The translations under genes were made by a program, and so were the position numbers. This document shows, piece by piece, positions 36,901-48,280 of a stretch of DNA of 64,000 nucleotides (positions are counted from its first letter, which is position 1; every line of letters starts with the position of its first letter). The stretch is from Phragmites australis (taxonomy: Eukaryota; Streptophyta; Magnoliopsida; Poales; Poaceae): the NCBI RefSeq assembly GCF_958298935.1, contig NC_084924.1, positions 22,479,819 through 22,543,818 of the forward strand, read 5' to 3'. The notes beneath the pieces were generated by a model. It was not told where the DNA came from, did no database searches, and was given only the letters and a program-made list of their open reading frames with translations.

Positions 36901-37049
36901 TGGTCGAGGCCGAGGTAGCTGCCACCCGGGAAGCCGTTCGTGACGTCACCGCCGAGGTGGTGGCGTGTTTTACGCTGGAGCCAGCGCCGAAACCGAGCAG
37001 CAGCGGCAGCAACGACGCATCTTCGCCTCCGTCGGAGCCTGCAGATTAG
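33978..37049 (+). pseudogene. Antisense additional ORF of the Tat element (Transposase_28-like), with intron
   Basis: Start ATG 33978 gives MPREGSSHRDKSSSDSV. Next is the conserved globular region with GLVPPFSTFFLQVLDTFGIQ, LSPNSVVILAIFAHFCEVFV and WEDWRRDWVYVD, which I recognise as the 'putative gypsy-type transposon' domain (Pfam Transposase_28). Premature stops are at 34539, 34857 and 34956, and frameshifts follow. A 71-base GT-AG intron (35437-35507) joins two open frames in phase 2. The C-terminal half (35877-37049) is Glu/Ala/Arg-rich predicted coiled coil ending in SSPPSEPAD. It is transcribed, if at all, opposite to gag-pol. Biochemical role unknown. Confidence 0.75.
35437..35507 (+). 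other. Spliceosomal intron in the antisense ORF
   Basis: Donor CAC|GTAAGCTCC and acceptor TTTTTTCTGTTTTCAG|GCC with a T-rich tract; a candidate branch sequence 'cactaac' sits about 25 bases upstream. Frame 2 before and frame 1 after are consistent with a phase-2 intron. Confidence 0.7.
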
Positions 37050-38450
37050 TTTAGATTTTTTTTAATGTTGTAAATATGGGAGTGATCCCCTCCAGAATGG
37101 TTCCTTTGAAATATAATAGAAGCCTTTCTTTGGGATCGAAACTCCATTGTGTTTGTCTTGATATTGTTTGCTTTTTGCTTGATGTCCCGAGAAGTACTTA
37201 GCCGGACCGAGCCCGACCTTCCTCCCCCAAGAGTTAAGTTGCCCCGACCACTCATCGTACGAGTAGTGGGACCACCCGAGTGTCCAGCCCCCGAGCCCTC
37301 GCGAGTCCGCAACTGCTAAGTCAAGAGACACAGACACGAACTTCCTTACTCGGGAGATAAGTCCATCCAGCACGGTGCACGCCACGACCAGCGAACACTT
37401 TCCACTCTGCGACCTCCCAAACAAGCAGACCGGGGACATGTGCGGGCGGAAATGCGACCAAGAGTCCCCACGGTTTGGCGGTGTCCGGGGTAGGACTGAC
37501 CAGGCCGAGCACCGACAACTCACTCCTGGGGTCTAGGCGATCCCGACCACTCTTTGCTCAAGCGGTAGGATTACCCGAGAACCCCAGAGACTCTGTAGTG
37601 CCCGGGGTACTGCCAAGCCGACCGAACACCACGGCCACCATAAGGGACCTCGGTCAGCAATCACCGCCTATACGGTACACTGACTACTGTCTGTTTCTGT
37701 CGTTCCGGAAAAGCGAGCACGTGGGCAGGGTTTTGTACGTGAGGAGACCATCTCGCCGAACTGATTAGAATGCGAGGGTCCCGAGGATCACTCAGGAACA
37801 ATAGTTTATTGCGTACGTATGAAAGGAAAATTCATATGACTTTAGTCACTCACCGGACAGCTGTCAGCCTTCCGGCCGACCAATCCAGGAGGGGTAGGTG
37901 CCTCGAGCTCGGGGTGCCCGGGAACTTGGTTCCCTTGTACAGAGCGCCCGAGCACTGGAAGGCAGGTGAGAGAACTAGGGGCTAGGCAGTCTCGACCACT
38001 CATGTTCGAGCGGTAGGATTGCCCGAGGACCCCGTAAGTTCAAGCAGCGCCCTGGGCACTGAGGCCCCTTTCGGTCGGGCTGCTATGTTCTTGATCATTG
38101 ATCTGTAAGTTTGAAAAATAGGAAAAGGTTCTTTGCCTGGGGCGCTCTGTTAGTGCGGTACTCATTATATACTGCTCTCGTTTTTGACCCGAGACCTCTC
38201 GAATACCTGGAACGGTGAAGTGTACAGACAGAGGCATAACCAAGAGGTCCAATGGTTCGGTGGCGCCCGAGGTAGGACTGGCCAGACCGAGCACCGACAA
38301 CCCGCCCCTAGGGTCTAGGCGGTCCCGACCACTCTTTGCTCAAGCGGTAGGATTACCCGAGAACCCCAGAGGCTCGGTAGTGCTCGGGGCACTGCCATGC
38401 AACCGAACACCACAGTCTACCACAACAGACTTAAGTTAGTAGCTACTACC
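37050..38450. repeat. Spacer with internal repeats between integrase and antisense ORF
   Basis: A ~150-base unit occurs at about 37485-37635 and 38270-38415, sharing 'ccgaccactctttgctcaag' and 'cggtaggattacccgagaac'. A partial third copy lies at 37985-38070. No coding sequence is recognised. Confidence 0.7.
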
Positions 38451-38828
38451 TGTGCGCATACCGACCGGGATTCATTTTTATCAGCGGGAAAAATAAGAGA
38501 GTGTGTTTTCTCGCACAAATCGAGCATCTCACCAAACAGATTAAACATATAGATTCCAGAGAGAAAACCCGGAATAAGAGTGTATATTGACAATTTTATA
38601 TAGAAGTGGTAACTTACATGGTTGGTAGCAGCCCCCGGCCAACTTGGGCAGGGGACCCCTGGCCTGGTTGGCCCGAGCACGAACATGTCCACCTAGGGGT
38701 AAAATTTGCGCAGATGCTCGATGTTCCACACGTTTGGGAACGGCTTCCTGTCCTCCGTAGCCAGCCAAAACGAGCCTTGTCGCGGGACACTGGTCATGAT
38801 GAAGGGGCCTTCTCACATAGGGGACAGT

Positions 38829-40024
38829 TTATTCTTCCCTTCGCGCGTTTGGGTGCGTCGAAGAACTAGATCCCCAAGCTCGAGTGACCGAGCCTAGATG
38901 TGACGCTGATGATAGCACCGCAGGCTCTGCTGGTATCTGGCTGCCCGGACGGTGGCTCGTCGCCGGTGCTCCTCCAAGTGGTCGACGTCGTCGCATCTTT
39001 GCTATTCCTGTTTGCCTTCGGAGTAGGCATTCACCCGAGGGGAGCCGAGAGTGAGCTCGGAGGGGAGGACCGCCTCGGCGCTGTACACGAGGAAGAATGG
39101 AGTCTCCCCGGTGGTGCGGCTTGGCGTGGTCCGATTGGCCCATAACACAGTAGGCAGCTCGTCGATCCACCCTTTCCCGTGCTTTGTGAGCACATTGTAG
39201 GTCCGGGTTTTGAGCCCCTTCAGTATCTCAGCATTTGCACGCTCGGCCTGGCCATTGCTCCGAGGATGAGCGATAGAGGCGAAGCAGATCTTGATGCCGA
39301 GATCCTCACAGTAGTCCCCGAACAGAGCACTTGTGAATTGGGTGCCATTATCGGTGATAATTCTGTTCAGGGCGCCGAAGCGACTTGTGATACCGAGGAT
39401 GAATTGAAGCGCCGTGTTCTTGGTAACCTTGATAACTGGGACCACCTCCGGTCACTTGGTGAACTTGTCGATGGCGACGTAGAGGTACTCATAGCCCCCG
39501 ATTGCTTGGGGGAATGGACCCAGGATGTCCAGCCCCCAGACCGCGAAGGGCCATGACAGGGGGATGGTATGAAGAGCCTGAGCTAGCTGGTGAATCTACT
39601 TTGCGTGGAACTGGCACACCCTGCAGCACCGAACCAACTCGGAAGCGTCCTGGAGAGCTGTAGGCCAGTAGAAACCTTGCCGAAAGGCCTTTCCGACCAG
39701 CGTGCAGCACGATGCATGGCCACCGCACTCTCCCTCATGGATCTCAGTGAGGAGTTCACTGCCTTCTGCTCGGGTGATGCATTTCAGGAGGACACCGTCC
39801 GTCTCGCGCCGATAGAGATCCCCATCTACTATGGCATAGCGTTTGGACTGCCGTGCAATCCTCTCTGTAGAGGCATCATCCTCGGGATGGATATTTTCTT
39901 TCAAGTACCCTCGGATATCGTCGATCCACGAGGCATCTTGAGAACCACCGGCAAGAGCAGCGCACTCACCAGGCGACGGCACCCTGATAGAACCTCCCAC
40001 TGAGGGTGTTGCCTGGGTCCCCAA
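38829..40024 (-). pseudogene. Gypsy integrase
   Basis: 40024-39596 has the zinc-binding HHCC part (HEGECGGHAS and CCRVCQFHAK). 39445-39002 has the core with IITDNGTQFTSALFGDYCED, ASIAHPRSNGQAERANAEIL and a VLWANRTTPS segment, covering the second Asp and the Glu of D,D-35-E. The stretch 39446-39595, which should hold the first Asp (GLDILGPFPQA), is interrupted by stops. C-terminal sequence to 38829 is frameshifted. Confidence 0.8.
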
Positions 40025-40051
40025 AACTAGGCTCGAGGGTTCCCCTTCATC

Positions 40052-41158
40052 CTAGTTGGCAGGCAGGACGGATGGCCGTGTGAGCCTTTCTTCAAAGGCT
40101 CCGGCTGGGACGAGCACCCGGGCAGAGGCCAGGCGAGAGAGGTCAACGGCCAGAGCGTTGTCGCAGTGAGGTATGTACCGTAGCTCCAGGCCGTTTAAGT
40201 GCCTCTCCAGCCTCCTGACTTTTGCCACGTACACCGCCATTTGAGGATCCGCGCATTGGTATTCCTTTGACACTTGGTTGACCACCAGTTAGGAGTCTCT
40301 CCTGACCAGCAGGTGAAGAATCCCAAGGCTCACCACTGCTCGGAGGCCAGCGATGAGGCCCTCATATTCTGCTATGTGGTTGGTTGCTCGGAAATGCAGC
40401 TGCACGACGTACTGGAGTACTTCACCCGTTGGGGAGGTGAGAACCACTCCAGCCCCCGCGCCTTTCAGCATGAGGGAGACGTCGAAGTGCATGACCCAGT
40501 ACCCGGGCCCATCTTGCCCGGGATACGCGGAAATCTCTTCATGGTCAATCTCGGGGACCAGCGTCCACTCCGCCACAAAGTCAGATAGGGCCTGGCTCTT
40601 AATTGCCTGGCGACTGACGAAGTGCAGATCGAACTCCGCTAGATCCACTGCCCACTTGATGATGTGCCCAGTGCCTTCTCGGTTCTGGAGGATCGGCCCC
40701 AGTAGATATGTGGTGACCACCGAGACCTTGTGCGTCTGGAAGTAGTGGCGCAGCTTCCTGGAAGCGACGAGCATGGCATATAGCCTCTTCTGGGCTTGGG
40801 GATACCTTGTCTTGGCGTCCCGGAGGACTTCACTGACGAAGTATACCGGTCGTTGTACGCGGCGAGCCCGGACTGAGGCCTCGCCCGAGGGCTTGTCACA
40901 GCCCCCGAGCTCGGCACAGTGGTCGGGCCCGACCGGGTTCTCGGGCTCGACTCCCTGGTCGGGAGGAGCTGTGGTCTCAGGCTCGACTCCCTGCTTGGGA
41001 GGAGCCCCGAGAACTGAAGGCTGCTCGGGGGCGGCTGGGAGCTCGGACCCAGCACCTTGCCCCGAGCACTCATCACGCTCCACCACCAGTACCATGCTCA
41101 CGACCTGAGGAGTGGCCGAGACGTAGAGCAATAAAGGCTCACCCTCGGAGGGGGCCAC
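40052..41158 (-). pseudogene. Gypsy RNase H region
   Basis: 41158-40289 contains RT connection and RNase H segments ([49 protein letters not shown]). The first catalytic motif is FDVSL, where DGS is usual. A stop near 40287 separates the end (40285-40052: LNGLELRYIPHCDNALAVDL). An insertion-like Pro/Gly-rich segment (about 41070-40900, repeated '[14 protein letters not shown]') lies between RT and RNase H. Confidence 0.75.
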
Positions 41159-41188
41159 CAGTACGGGTGGTGAGGTGAGATACTTCTT

Positions 41189-41865
41189 CTAGTCTTGGAA
41201 GGTCTGCTCGGCCTCCGGTGTCCAGTCAAAGTGACCGGTCTTCTTCAGGAGTTTGAAGAGAGGGAGCCCTCGCTCCCCGAGCTTGGAGATAAAGCGCCCA
41301 AGGCCGTCATGCAGCCAGCGAGATGCTGGACTTCCTTGAGTCGAGCTGGGGGACGCATTTGTTCTATGGCCCGGATCTTCTCCGGATTGGCCTCGATTCC
41401 TCGGCTGGAAACCAAGAAACCGAGGAGCTTGCCAACGGGTACCCCGAAGATGCACTTCTTGGGGTTGAGCTTCAGGCGGGTATTACGGAGACTATTGAAA
41501 GTCTCGGTTAAGTCCTCCAGCAGGGTGGCGCGGTCTTGGGATTTGACCACGAGATTGTCGATGTAAGCTTTGACATTGCGGCCAACCTACGAATCAAGGG
41601 TAATGCGCACGGCCCGCTGGAATGACGACCCAGCGTTACGCAAACCAAAAGACATTGAAACATAACAATAGGTCCCCACCGGGGTAGTAAAAGAAGTTTT
41701 TTCCTCGTCCTGTTTGACCATGCGGATTTGGTGATAACCCAAATTTGCATCTAAAAAACACAAAAGATCACATCCCGCAGTGGCATCTACAATTTGATCT
41801 ATGCGGGGTAAAGGAAAAGGATCTTTCGAACAAGCCTTATTTAAGTTGGTGTAGTCGACACACAT
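41189..41865 (-). pseudogene. Gypsy reverse transcriptase
   Basis: 41865-41587 has MCVDYTNLNKACSKDPFPLP, FLDANLGYHQIRM and TPVGTYCYVSMSFGLRNAGS. 41600-41245 has the active-site box read as AYIDNLVVKS, where YVDD is expected, then KLNPKKCIFGVPVGKLLGF. The two pieces are separated by a stop or frameshift near 41586. The second Asp of the metal-binding pair is Asn, which would abolish polymerase activity. Confidence 0.8.
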
Positions 41866-42059
41866 GCGAAGCTTGCCATTGGCCTTCGGGACGATGACTG
41901 GGATTGCCAGCCACTCTGGGTGGAGGACCTCTCGGATGAAGTCGGCGTCAAGGAGCTTGCTGAGTTGCTCCTGGATGAATTCCTGGCACTCGGGCGCCTG
42001 CCGCTGGACCTTCTACCTCACCGGCCGCCCGTCGGGGCGCACAGCAAGGTGGTGCTCGA

Positions 42060-42725
42060 TCACCTCCCTAGGGATCCCGGGCATATTGGACGGCTGCCAT
42101 GCAAACACGTCGATGTTAGCCTGGAGGAAGGCGACGAGAGCGCTTTCCTATTTGCCGCCCAGGTCACCGCCGATCCGGAAGACCTGGGAGGAGTCTTCGC
42201 CCACCACGACCTTCTTTGTAGGGATGGAGGCATCGGCGACGAGTCGGGGTTTGGATGAAGAGGGTCCCGACCCCCTGGGTGTCCTTCGACCTCTGCCCGA
42301 GCAGAGACCAAGGCCGAGTAGAGCTGCTCAACGCAGGAGACGGCGCTGCCGGTATCGGCGGGCACGGAGATGGGGCCAGCAGGGCTCGGCATCTTAACCG
42401 TGAGGTAGGCATAGTGCATGACCACCATGAACCGGGCGAGCGCCGGGCGCTCGAGTATGGCGTTGTAGGGGAGAGGGACTTCCGCGACATCGAAGATGAC
42501 GTTCTCCGTCCGGAAATTGTCCCAGCTCCCGAATGTGACGGGCAGCTCAACCCACCCGAGGGGCAGGGTGTGCCCTGGTGTAACCCTGTAGAAGGGGAGC
42601 GACGGCTTTAGGCGCCAGGAAGGCACCTGCAGCTTCTTGAAGGCCTCCTGGGATAGGAGGTTTAGGCCTGCACTCCCATCGATCAGCACTCTGCTGACCT
42701 TTACATTGCATATGGTGGGGGACAC
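42060..42725 (-). pseudogene. Gypsy aspartic protease region
   Basis: The minus strand encodes VSRVLIDGSAGLNLLSQEAF, the Tat-type protease active site (D-G-S in place of D-S/T-G is normal in this lineage), then YNAILERPALARF. The frame is open for 221 codons and then runs into the linker before RT. Confidence 0.7.
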
Positions 42726-42849
42726 TACCAGAGGTAGTCACCCCACGCCTACAGTACTTGCGGGGTGGTCCGCCATACTGAAGGTGATCAGGGTGTCCGA
42801 CCACCTTAGGGGCCTTGCGGCTGCTGTGCTAGGGGTGGCCGAGCACACC

Positions 42850-44500
42850 TCACGCCGCATTATCTTGATGCAGCGACGAGAGGAAGGTGTGTACGCGCCC
42901 CCGTCGATGAAGGCGACGGTGTGCTCGGGTTCCTGGAACCTGAGTTTCCGCCCCTGCGGCGCTCCTTGCGCTCCTTCTGGCGCCGCTTGACGAGGCCTTT
43001 GACCGACCAACACTCTGTGAGGTCGTGCCAGTTAGTTTGGTGGATCTCGCACCACTTTCCCGGCTCAAGCTTCGCGGGAGCGGGATCCTTCGCGGGAGCT
43101 GGAGCCCTCGCGGGAGTCGGAGCCCTCGCTGGAGCGGGCCTTCTGTCAACAGCCGCTTGGTGTGCCGACCTGCGGTCAGGGCCCTCTGCCGGTACCACAG
43201 GTGCAGCATCTCACCTTCTTCTCTTTTTCTTTTCCTGCCTATCGAAGCGGGAAGAACCTGGTTGGTTGGTAGCGAGTTGCTCAGAGCGCGGGACATGCCA
43301 CACCCGAGCCTCCGCTGCCTTTGCGTACTTGTCGGCCAACGCGAAGAGCTCTGCGGTGGTTTCGACCTCATGCGTACCTAGCTTTTTGAGCATCCGCTCA
43401 TCAGGGACGCCCTGCCGGAATGCGACGATGATGGCATGGGGGGTTATCCGTGGGATGGTGTTACGGACCTAGCTAAACCGCTGTATGAAGCGCCTCAGCG
43501 TCTCCCCCTCCTGTTGCTTCACGGCGTGGAGGTCGCACTCTAAGCCGGGGCGCGTGAAGGTGCCCTGAAAGTTTGCCACGAACTGGTGGCAGAGATCATC
43601 CCAGGAACCAATAGATCTTGGGGGTAAGTTCATAAGCCAGGAACGGGCAGAGCCCCTCAAGGCTACATGAAAGTAACTGGCCATAACCTTTTCACCACCG
43701 CCCGCTGCTTGGACGGCGGTGGTGTAGATCTAGAGGAACTCGACGGGGTCGATGGACCCGTTGTACTTCTCCGGTAGTTCTGGCCTGAACTTCATGGGCC
43801 AGTTGACCCGACGGAGCTCATTGGTGAAGGCGCGGTAGCTTGTGCCGTATCCCGTGTCGCGAGCATCGCCCTTGGGGGGGCGAACGCCGACGCGCCGGGG
43901 AACCCCGGCGGTCACGGGCCGGCATAGAGGATGCCTGGTCCTCCACCTCGGCCTCGTGCCGGGACTCCCGATGGCGCTCGAGGGTAACACGCGAATCTTC
44001 GACGGCCCTTCGCTCATTTAGGTGTAACCGAAGGTTCTGCGCTCCGGTTGTGCCCAGGGGGGTGGCACTCCGCCTGGAGGCCCCCGGCCGGTTCTGCCAC
44101 CACTTGAGGATGGACCGGCCTTAGTTGCGCCGCAGCGGGAGGTGGGATGAGGGCTGTCGGCCAGCACCTGCCGGTGAGCTGTGCCCACCAGGGCGGCCAC
44201 CTCTTGAAGCCAACGGCCTTCTGGGGTTTCCCCCGCTGCCTGGACAGGCGGGTGCCTGAGGAGTGCTTGCGCCGCAAGCAACACACTCCTAGGGCTGGCA
44301 TCACCGAAGGCGAGCCTGCGCCGTAATGGTGCCTGGCGCTGTCCGGACGTAGAGCTCGCGGCAAGGGTGTCTGCCGCTTGCTGAGGGTTAGGCGGCTCGG
44401 TCGCGATGGCGGCGGCAGCCCTGCTGGGCCCAGCACCGTTGTCCGCATGAGAGGGGAGCGCCGTACGGGCGGACCGTTGCTGCTGCTGCTGAGGAGCAAC
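42850..44500 (-). pseudogene. Gypsy gag
   Basis: 44017-43730 contains LRRVNWPMKFRPELPEKYNG. After an in-frame TAG (about 43728), 43684-43469 contains HVALRGSARSWLMNLPPRSI and FVANFQGTFTRPG, a Retrotrans_gag signature. 43371-42850 continues with basic, low-complexity sequence. N-terminal sequence extends to about 44500. Confidence 0.75.
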
Positions 44501-45492
44501 AGAAACTAGGTCTCCTGAGCGATGGGCTCCACTTCTTCGCTGGAGCCGGATCCGGTGCGTTGGAGACGATGTCCACCTGCCATCTTTTCTGCAGAAAATA
44601 AAGCGGATTCAGGGATGCAACCCCCCTACCTGGCGTGCCAGCTGTCGGAGGATGAACTCCACAAGCGGGGATCTGGAGGGACCTCCTTTGAGATTCAGTC
44701 AGGGTGATGATTCTGAATCTACCTCGTGAAATAAATGGGAGTAAATGAGATGCAGGTGGAATGGATGATCGGATGCAGGAGGAAATAAATGATCAGGGGA
44801 TTTTAGATAGGTTCGGGCCGCACGGAAAGTAATACCCTACTCCTGTGTGTATGCTATAAATGCTCTGTAAATGCCTCTCTGAGGATCTCTTGTGTTACAA
44901 GGATGTCTGTCTAAGTTTAGAGCTTCGTGCTTCTGGTTCTTCATCGGCTTGTCTTCTGCGTGTCTTGATCTTCTCCGAGTTCCAGAGTTGTTCGTCCTTC
45001 TTCTCCAGGGAGCCTACCCCTCTTTTATAGTCGTCGGGGCGGGTAGCGTGCCCATAAAGGATGGCACAAGTTTCAAGACGCCATAAATGGAAAGCAACCA
45101 TCATGGGCTGCAGCTTGATGTTACCGGGGGGGGGGGGGGGGTTGAAAACGCGCCCCCATCCAGTCTTGTCATCATCATCCTGCTTTTCGGCGGGTGCTGC
45201 GGGGAGGGCCCGTCGGGCAGCCACTGAGCAGCCCCGCGTGCCCGCCCGGTCAGAGCGAGCTTGACACAACAGGGCGGCAGGCGATATGCCTCAAGCCCTG
45301 CGACGTTATCCCAAGGCGCGCCGGATGACATGCGATGGTACCCGCACATTAAATGTCTCCATACCCCCTGCCAAATCGTGGCAGGGACTGATAGCAGGCG
45401 TGGGGGGAGTGGTTGGAAGTGACAGGCCACGCGCCCTCTTAAATGCAGCATCGGACCTCTCACCAATTGACACCTCACTACTGAGCCCCTGT
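44501..45492. other. Leader of the Tat element
   Basis: Non-coding sequence between the 5' LTR and gag, with a run of 18 G at about 45125-45142. The primer-binding site was not identified with confidence. Confidence 0.4.
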
Positions 45493-45920
45493 GGGGACCA
45501 CCGGTGATAGACTTCTCAGGTCCTCAGGGAACTGTGAATGCTTGGGGACTACTGTTCACAGCCCCAAGCACTCTCTCCTGGATATGCTCTTCCTTAGTTC
45601 TCGGGGAACTGCGAGTGCTCGAGAACTACTGTTCATGGCCCCGAGTGCCCTCTCCTGAAACTTGACTGGTCGGGTCCTCGGGAACTCGGTGCTCGGGGAC
45701 CACTGTTCATAGCCCCGAGCACCCTCTCCCGGAATTGTGACTTCTCTTGTCATCGGGGAACTCGGGTGCTCGGGGACCACTTTTCATGGCCCCGCGCATT
45801 CTCTCCCGAAACTTGGTCTTCTCGGATCTCGGGGAGATAATCCCCGAGGGAGGGCGCCACGTGGCACTCTGCTGTCCTGGTCTCGGAATTCGGGGACCTC
45901 TGGTTCCTATGTCACCGACA
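45493..45920 (-). repeat. 5' LTR of Tat element
   Basis: Terminus GTCACCGACA at 45911-45920 as in the left LTR, with the same 'ggagataatccccgag' and 'ccacgtggcactct' segments. Five 75-80-base units versus about four in the left LTR; unit order differs. Confidence 0.7.
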
Positions 45921-45975
45921 AATACTCTTATATCCTACTTTATCTTTCTACATGTTTTCGGAATTTCTTTCCAAC

Positions 45976-46334
45976 ATGTTATCGCATATCTTATGAGAAC
46001 AGAGCAGAAATCCCTTGAAGGTCTGAATCCCCTGGAAAGACAAGTTCCAATCTTTCATGATTCATCTACAATTGAATTTTACTCATGGCATATGTTATTT
46101 ATTATTTTTCCTCAAGAAGCATTAGACTCTTTGAAGGAAACGGAGTCTGTTTGCCCTAATGATGGTTTTCTTGACCAGATGAGATTCGTTTATGATCTGT
46201 TTGCAGCATATGAACTCTAAGAATGTTTGTTGTTTAGTTGAATGTTCTGTAACTTGCAGTTGAATTTGTTTGAAGAAATGGCCTTCAAAGTTAACACTTC
46301 AAGTCCTTTATACAAGCACTTCATGTCTACATGA
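45976..46334 (+). pseudogene. Dual-specificity phosphatase pseudogene, exons 2-4
   Basis: Exon 2 (about 45976-46020) gives VIAYLMRTEQKSLE. An intact 96-base GT-AG intron (46021-46116) joins in phase to exon 3 (46117-46178): EALDSLKE, then SVCPNDGFLDQ. Exon 3 is followed by ATGAGA where GTGAGA would be a donor. Exon 4 starts after aacttgcag at 46260 with LNLFEEMAFKVNTSSPLYKH and stops at 46332. This is the classic plant DUSP12-like order. Exon 2 lacks an AG acceptor, and the family's zinc-binding C-terminus is missing. Together with exon 1 at 32740 this was one gene, now broken by the Tat insertion. Confidence 0.8.
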
Positions 46335-48211
46335 AAAAAGATTGCCAGCAAGTTAACTGGAAACCGCCTATACATGAACAACAACAAACAGCTACAATTG
46401 CTCGCCTATCTTCTTGGCTGCTTTACGCTAGCGCTTCTGTTGTATGTACAAGCTCGTGATATACTTGCATCCTTCTGATTGAGATTTACATATCTCCATG
46501 CCTATGAAAACCTATTTAGTTGTGCCTTATGTCATAGCTTCAGTTTTGCTATCTGTTTCATGGTAATGAGTTGTGGACATGAAAATGATTATGGAATTGA
46601 GTTATGGACAAGAAAGTGATTAGGTTACTGCTTACAATATTTTAATGACAAAGAGATTAGATTGCTGGTCATGGTAATGAGTTATGGCCAGGAAAATCCA
46701 TGTGATCTCCCTTTGGTTTTCCTCAGAGAAATTATTGCGTAGTAGTACTGTGTCTCTGGTGTCTCTGTGATCTGTCTGCCGTGCGATTCACACATTCAGG
46801 TGATAAACGTTTCATGTCGCGATATTCCGTATCTTGTTTGTAAATAAGCATGTAATATATTAAACGCACACTTAAATATCTACTACTGCTAATATGTAAT
46901 TTAGCATCTTTTGTTCAATAATTAACTATTAACAGCGAGCTATTAGGCGCGGCAATGCCAAACTATCTTTCTAGTAACACTCCTACGCGTGTGGGGTGGC
47001 AGAGTGTTGATGGCCGCAGGTGGTGGCCACCGGCAGTGGGCAGAGTGAGGCTGAATGTTACGGCGACCAGTTTAGGAGGCGGTAGGATCCGTCGGAAACG
47101 GAGTAGGGGCAACAATGGAAGACGAAAACAGCACCACCTAGGAAAGAGGAGGGGATCGTGCAGATTCAGTCTATGCCTAGTGTGACCGTGTACAGCTCAA
47201 CCGTGATATTTTAAAAGTACTTATTTATTGTCATTTTGTGTGTAGTTGTTTGTTGGAAGCATTTTTTTTTTGGGTTTGTATACTGAAAGTATGTAAACAA
47301 GGAACACAATTGCATGCGATGAATATTGCATCCAGTAACAGTAAAAACCCAACTAAAATTGGCAAATGTTACTCTAACAAGATTCCACAACACTGCAGCA
47401 ACACAACAACCACGAATAAACAAACTCTTGAGCTGATGATCATTTGGATCTGCCGTAGTTATCTCATAGGTTAGTAGTTAAGTATTTATATGTTGTAACG
47501 AAAATATAAATATTTAATATGGTAATATCAAGTATAAAGTAAAGATATAGAGATGTGAATGCGTTATAAAACACCGTAGAGCGAATATATTGGGAGTGAT
47601 GTTGTAATATGATTTTAGATAAGATTTGAGAAAAAGAATATATTATCCGCTAATTTCTCTTAGTCATGGGAGGCTGCAGAAAACATGAATAAATTATTTA
47701 AATTTTAGAGGTTTTTATTAATAGGAAGGGAATAGGAAAATATATGACGTGGGATAAATACCCTGTTATTCTTCCTTTTTGTTTCCTGACTAATTTTCTA
47801 CGGAAGTAGATGCGTAATCATACACCTATCCGATTCGGATGGAAGCAAAATAGAAAACTGCATCCAAGTATGGTCATGTCCTAGCCTTTCTTCTAGCAGC
47901 AGCCAGCTTTGTATACCACCATCCGGAGGTTCAGGGGCGAAGCCCGATCCAAAACTATCCTGTGTCAGCACGTTTACTATTCAAAAAAAATACTGTTTAT
48001 ATACTGTTCATCATAGGTATGTTTAGTGGTGTTTTTGGATGAGAGGGTGGTGCCTGTGCACCAGGCACCCTCAACGTGGCGTCACCCCTGCGGAGGTTAC
48101 GGTATTATTGCTAAGTCAACAGACATGAGCAGAAGCTTCTGCTGGACCAGCGACTGAAACAATTGAACCAACACCCCACTTCCCTCAATACGACCATCAC
48201 TCAAACACGTC
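46335..48211. other. Intergenic region, no gene recognised
   Basis: A/T-rich. 46555-46700 has local repeats of 'catggtaatgagttatgg'. A 76-codon frame at 46955-47185 has no recognisable domain. 48050-48070 contains the palindromic 'ggtgcctgtgcaccaggcacc'-like motif (core gcctgtgcaccaggc). Confidence 0.4.
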
Positions 48212-48219
48212 TTTATAAG
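48212..48219 (+). promoter_or_regulatory. TATA box of the ZCF37-like gene
   Basis: TTTATAAG, 62 bases upstream of the ATG; predicted start near 48245 would give a ~35-base 5' UTR. Confidence 0.55.
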
Positions 48220-48280
48220 CCGGACTCACCTAGTCCCAGGCGCGCAACGCAAGAATTCAGACGCCAATAGACAGTCAACT

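Larger units (their letters stand above)
33088..45920 (-). mobile_element. Tat-type Ty3/gypsy retrotransposon, ~12.8 kb, inside the phosphatase pseudogene
   Basis: Two LTR-like ends (33088-33470 and about 45493-45920) share the terminus TGTCGGTGACAT on the minus strand. Between them, on the minus strand, lie gag, protease, RT, RNase H and integrase in gypsy order. These are followed by a repeat-rich spacer (37050-38450) and an additional ORF on the opposite strand (33978-37049). The order and antisense ORF place it in the Tat lineage (RIRE2/Retand-like). Stops and frameshifts occur in every ORF. Outer LTR edges and the target duplication could not be fixed. Confidence 0.85.

Noticed and set aside
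41864..42397. 177-codon + strand frame
   Set aside because: Shadow of the gypsy protease/RT linker on the minus strand.
45125..45142. Run of 18 G as a functional G-quadruplex
   Set aside because: A homopolymer in a decayed retrotransposon leader; more likely slippage or a sequencing artefact.
46955..47185. 76-codon frame as a small gene
   Set aside because: Basic low-complexity sequence, no domain, no promoter or conserved feature.
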